DNA from: Bacteroidota bacterium
GTDB lineage: Bacteria; Bacteroidota; Bacteroidia; Bacteroidales; Prolixibacteraceae
NCBI GenBank assembly: GCA_030706665.1
Contig: JAUZOB010000175.1
Coordinates: forward strand, 1 to 6,948
Length of the DNA stretch: 6,948 bases
Direction: 5' to 3'
Shown piece by piece: positions 6,659-6,948 of this stretch. Numbering within the stretch: position 1 is the first letter of the stretch; every line of letters begins with the position of its first letter. The translations under genes and the position numbers were made by a program. The notes beneath the pieces were generated by a model that searched no databases, had not been told where the DNA came from, and saw nothing but the letters and a program-made list of their open reading frames with translations.

Positions 6659-6948
6659 TTATTTTACTGAATCCATGTATTTGATCAGTTCAACAACTTT
6701 GTTTGAGTAACCCCATTCGTTGTCATACCATGCAACAACTTTTACAAAGTTAGCGTTCAAACTGATACCAGCGCCAGCGTCGAAGATAGAAGTACGAGCA
6801 TCGCCAAGGAAGTCATTAGATACAACCTGATCTTCAGTGTATCCAAGAACACCTTTCAATTCGCCTTCAGAAGCAGCTTTCATAGCAGCGCAGATTTCCT
6901 GATAAGAAGCGCCTTTTTCAAGACGGCAAGTCAGGTCAACAACTGATA
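6659..6948 (-). CDS. gap: Glyceraldehyde-3-phosphate dehydrogenase, type I, C-terminal part (5' end beyond window)
   Basis: The glycolytic enzyme that oxidises glyceraldehyde-3-phosphate to 1,3-bisphosphoglycerate with NAD+ in the cytoplasm. Only the last 95 codons are here; the frame is open through the right edge, so the NAD-binding domain and the catalytic cysteine lie outside. What is visible is the conserved C-terminal part of the catalytic domain: SVVDLTCRLEKGASYQEI at the edge, LKGVLGYTEDQVVSNDFLGD, RTSIFDAGAGISLN, and the hallmark FVKVVAWYDNEWGYSNKVVE before the end. The internal ATG at 6883 is not the start. Codon choice (many GCT, GGC and AAC codons) looks more selected than in its neighbours, as expected for an abundant glycolytic enzyme. 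The stop is followed 20 bases later by the bidirectional terminator. Confidence 0.97.
   Translation of the reverse strand, partial: SVVDLTCRLEKGASYQEICAAMKAASEGELKGVLGYTEDQVVSNDFLGDARTSIFDAGAGISLNANFVKVVAWYDNEWGYSNKVVELIKYMDSVK

Overview
The window looks like ordinary chromosome of a Bacteroidota bacterium, most likely of the order Bacteroidales. The base composition is moderately AT-rich. Start codons lack good Shine-Dalgarno sequences. One intergenic hexamer pattern matches the Bacteroidota -7 element (TAnnTTTG), and the proteins read like Bacteroidales members of their families (Rel with RIRDWI, a GT4 enzyme with PYRSATQSGV, a chromosomal pRiA4b ORF-3-like protein). This lineage call rests on protein style and was not tested by a search.

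Layout. Positions 1-2165 (minus) carry a RelA/SpoT-type (p)ppGpp synthetase/hydrolase whose last residues lie beyond the left edge. Positions 2256-3410 (minus) encode a GT4-like glycosyltransferase. It overlaps by 4 bases (ATGA) the upstream miaA (3407-4318, minus), a tRNA dimethylallyltransferase. These three genes run in the order miaA, glycosyltransferase, rel and may form one transcription unit. Upstream of miaA is a short leader with overlapping inverted repeats. A 180-residue pRiA4b ORF-3-like protein (4514-5056, minus) ends 3 bases before a strong intrinsic terminator, which separates it from the miaA unit. Across a 254-base divergent gap, a stand-alone MacB/FtsX-type ABC permease (5311-6552, plus) is read rightwards. 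It converges on the end of a glyceraldehyde-3-phosphate dehydrogenase gene (6659-6948, minus, 5' part outside the window), with a 13-bp-stem bidirectional terminator between them.

How the genes relate. Rel sets (p)ppGpp levels in starvation and MiaA modifies A37 of tRNAs reading UNN codons, so both touch translation. The glycosyltransferase probably builds a surface glycan. The permease should need an ATPase and an adaptor that are not visible here. No pathway clearly links all the genes.

I see no mobile element, CRISPR array, rRNA or tRNA, and no convincing undescribed system. The points most worth a second look are the miaA leader repeats, the glycosyltransferase without the usual glutamate pair, the permease without an ATPase, and the uncharacterised 180-residue protein.
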